Part shown: positions 42,136 to 42,152 of the stretch, piece by piece
How the letters are laid out: each line of letters starts with the position of its first letter
Position numbering within the stretch: position 1 is the stretch's first letter
Assembly: GCA_023954815.1 (NCBI GenBank)
Contig: JAGSHB010000030.1
Span: forward strand, 1-42,152
Direction: 5' to 3'
From: Myxococcales bacterium
GTDB taxonomy: Bacteria > Myxococcota_A > UBA9042
DNA length: 42,152 bases
Translations under genes and position numbers: made by a program
Notes under the pieces: model-generated
Seen by the model: only the letters and a program-made list of their open reading frames with translations
What the model was told of the DNA's origin: nothing
Databases searched by the model: none

Positions 42136-42152
42136 CGCACTTTCCGGCGCAC

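Noticed and set aside
1-42152. tRNA, rRNA, CRISPR arrays, insertion sequences or prophage genes
   Set aside because: No cloverleaf-like gap sequence, regularly spaced repeats, transposase or phage motifs were seen; intergenic gaps are all under 300 bp.

Overview
The window is GC-rich and gene-dense, with no rRNA, tRNA, CRISPR array, insertion sequence or phage gene that I can see. It looks like the chromosome of a Gram-negative, probably myxobacteria-like (Myxococcota/Bradymonadales) organism. The clues are an apolipoprotein N-acyltransferase, a large surface lipoprotein with an Asp/Thr-rich linker after its lipobox and Cys-rich GxxxDKSC..GDCP repeats, orphan and hybrid histidine kinases, and several kelch-type or fused membrane proteins. 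This placement is an inference; no phylogenetic marker gene is present to settle it.

Region 1 (1-12,879, minus strand) is the highlight. It reads as one transcription unit: tetR, then a giant type I fatty acid synthase (fas, about 3,325 aa), then acpS, then the 5' part of a biotin carboxylase that begins a long, probably single-chain, acyl-CoA carboxylase and runs out of the window. The synthase has the domain order AT-ER-DH-MPT-ACP-KR-KS and sequence signatures of the Mycobacterium/Corynebacterineae FAS-I. The fas-acpS pair and a TetR regulator also parallel Mycobacterium (fas-acpS under FasR). Together the genes would make malonyl-CoA, activate the carrier domain and build acyl-CoA. A palindrome over a TTGACA box just upstream of fas is a candidate operator.

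Region 2 (13,000-20,920) holds an orphan sensor kinase (+), a translationally coupled pair of a multi-spanning membrane protein and a DinG-type helicase (-), an RsmJ-like methyltransferase (-) and pyrimidine-nucleoside phosphorylase (+).

Region 3 (20,921-31,309) holds housekeeping genes: proline iminopeptidase, a small secreted lytic-transglycosylase-like protein, RsgA, DNA polymerase I with all three domains, a VOC/glyoxalase-fold protein, apolipoprotein N-acyltransferase, a second TetR with an AT-rich operator over its promoter, and purine nucleoside phosphorylase.

Region 4 (31,325-42,152) holds a hybrid histidine kinase, a PaaZ/BoxD-type aldehyde dehydrogenase, a TVP38/DedA-like membrane protein paired with a kelch-propeller protein, a membrane protein fused to a spermidine-synthase-like domain, and a lipoprotein whose C-terminal half closely resembles peptide-N-glycosidase F with a Cys-rich repeat insert. 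The last is the second most interesting object in the window.
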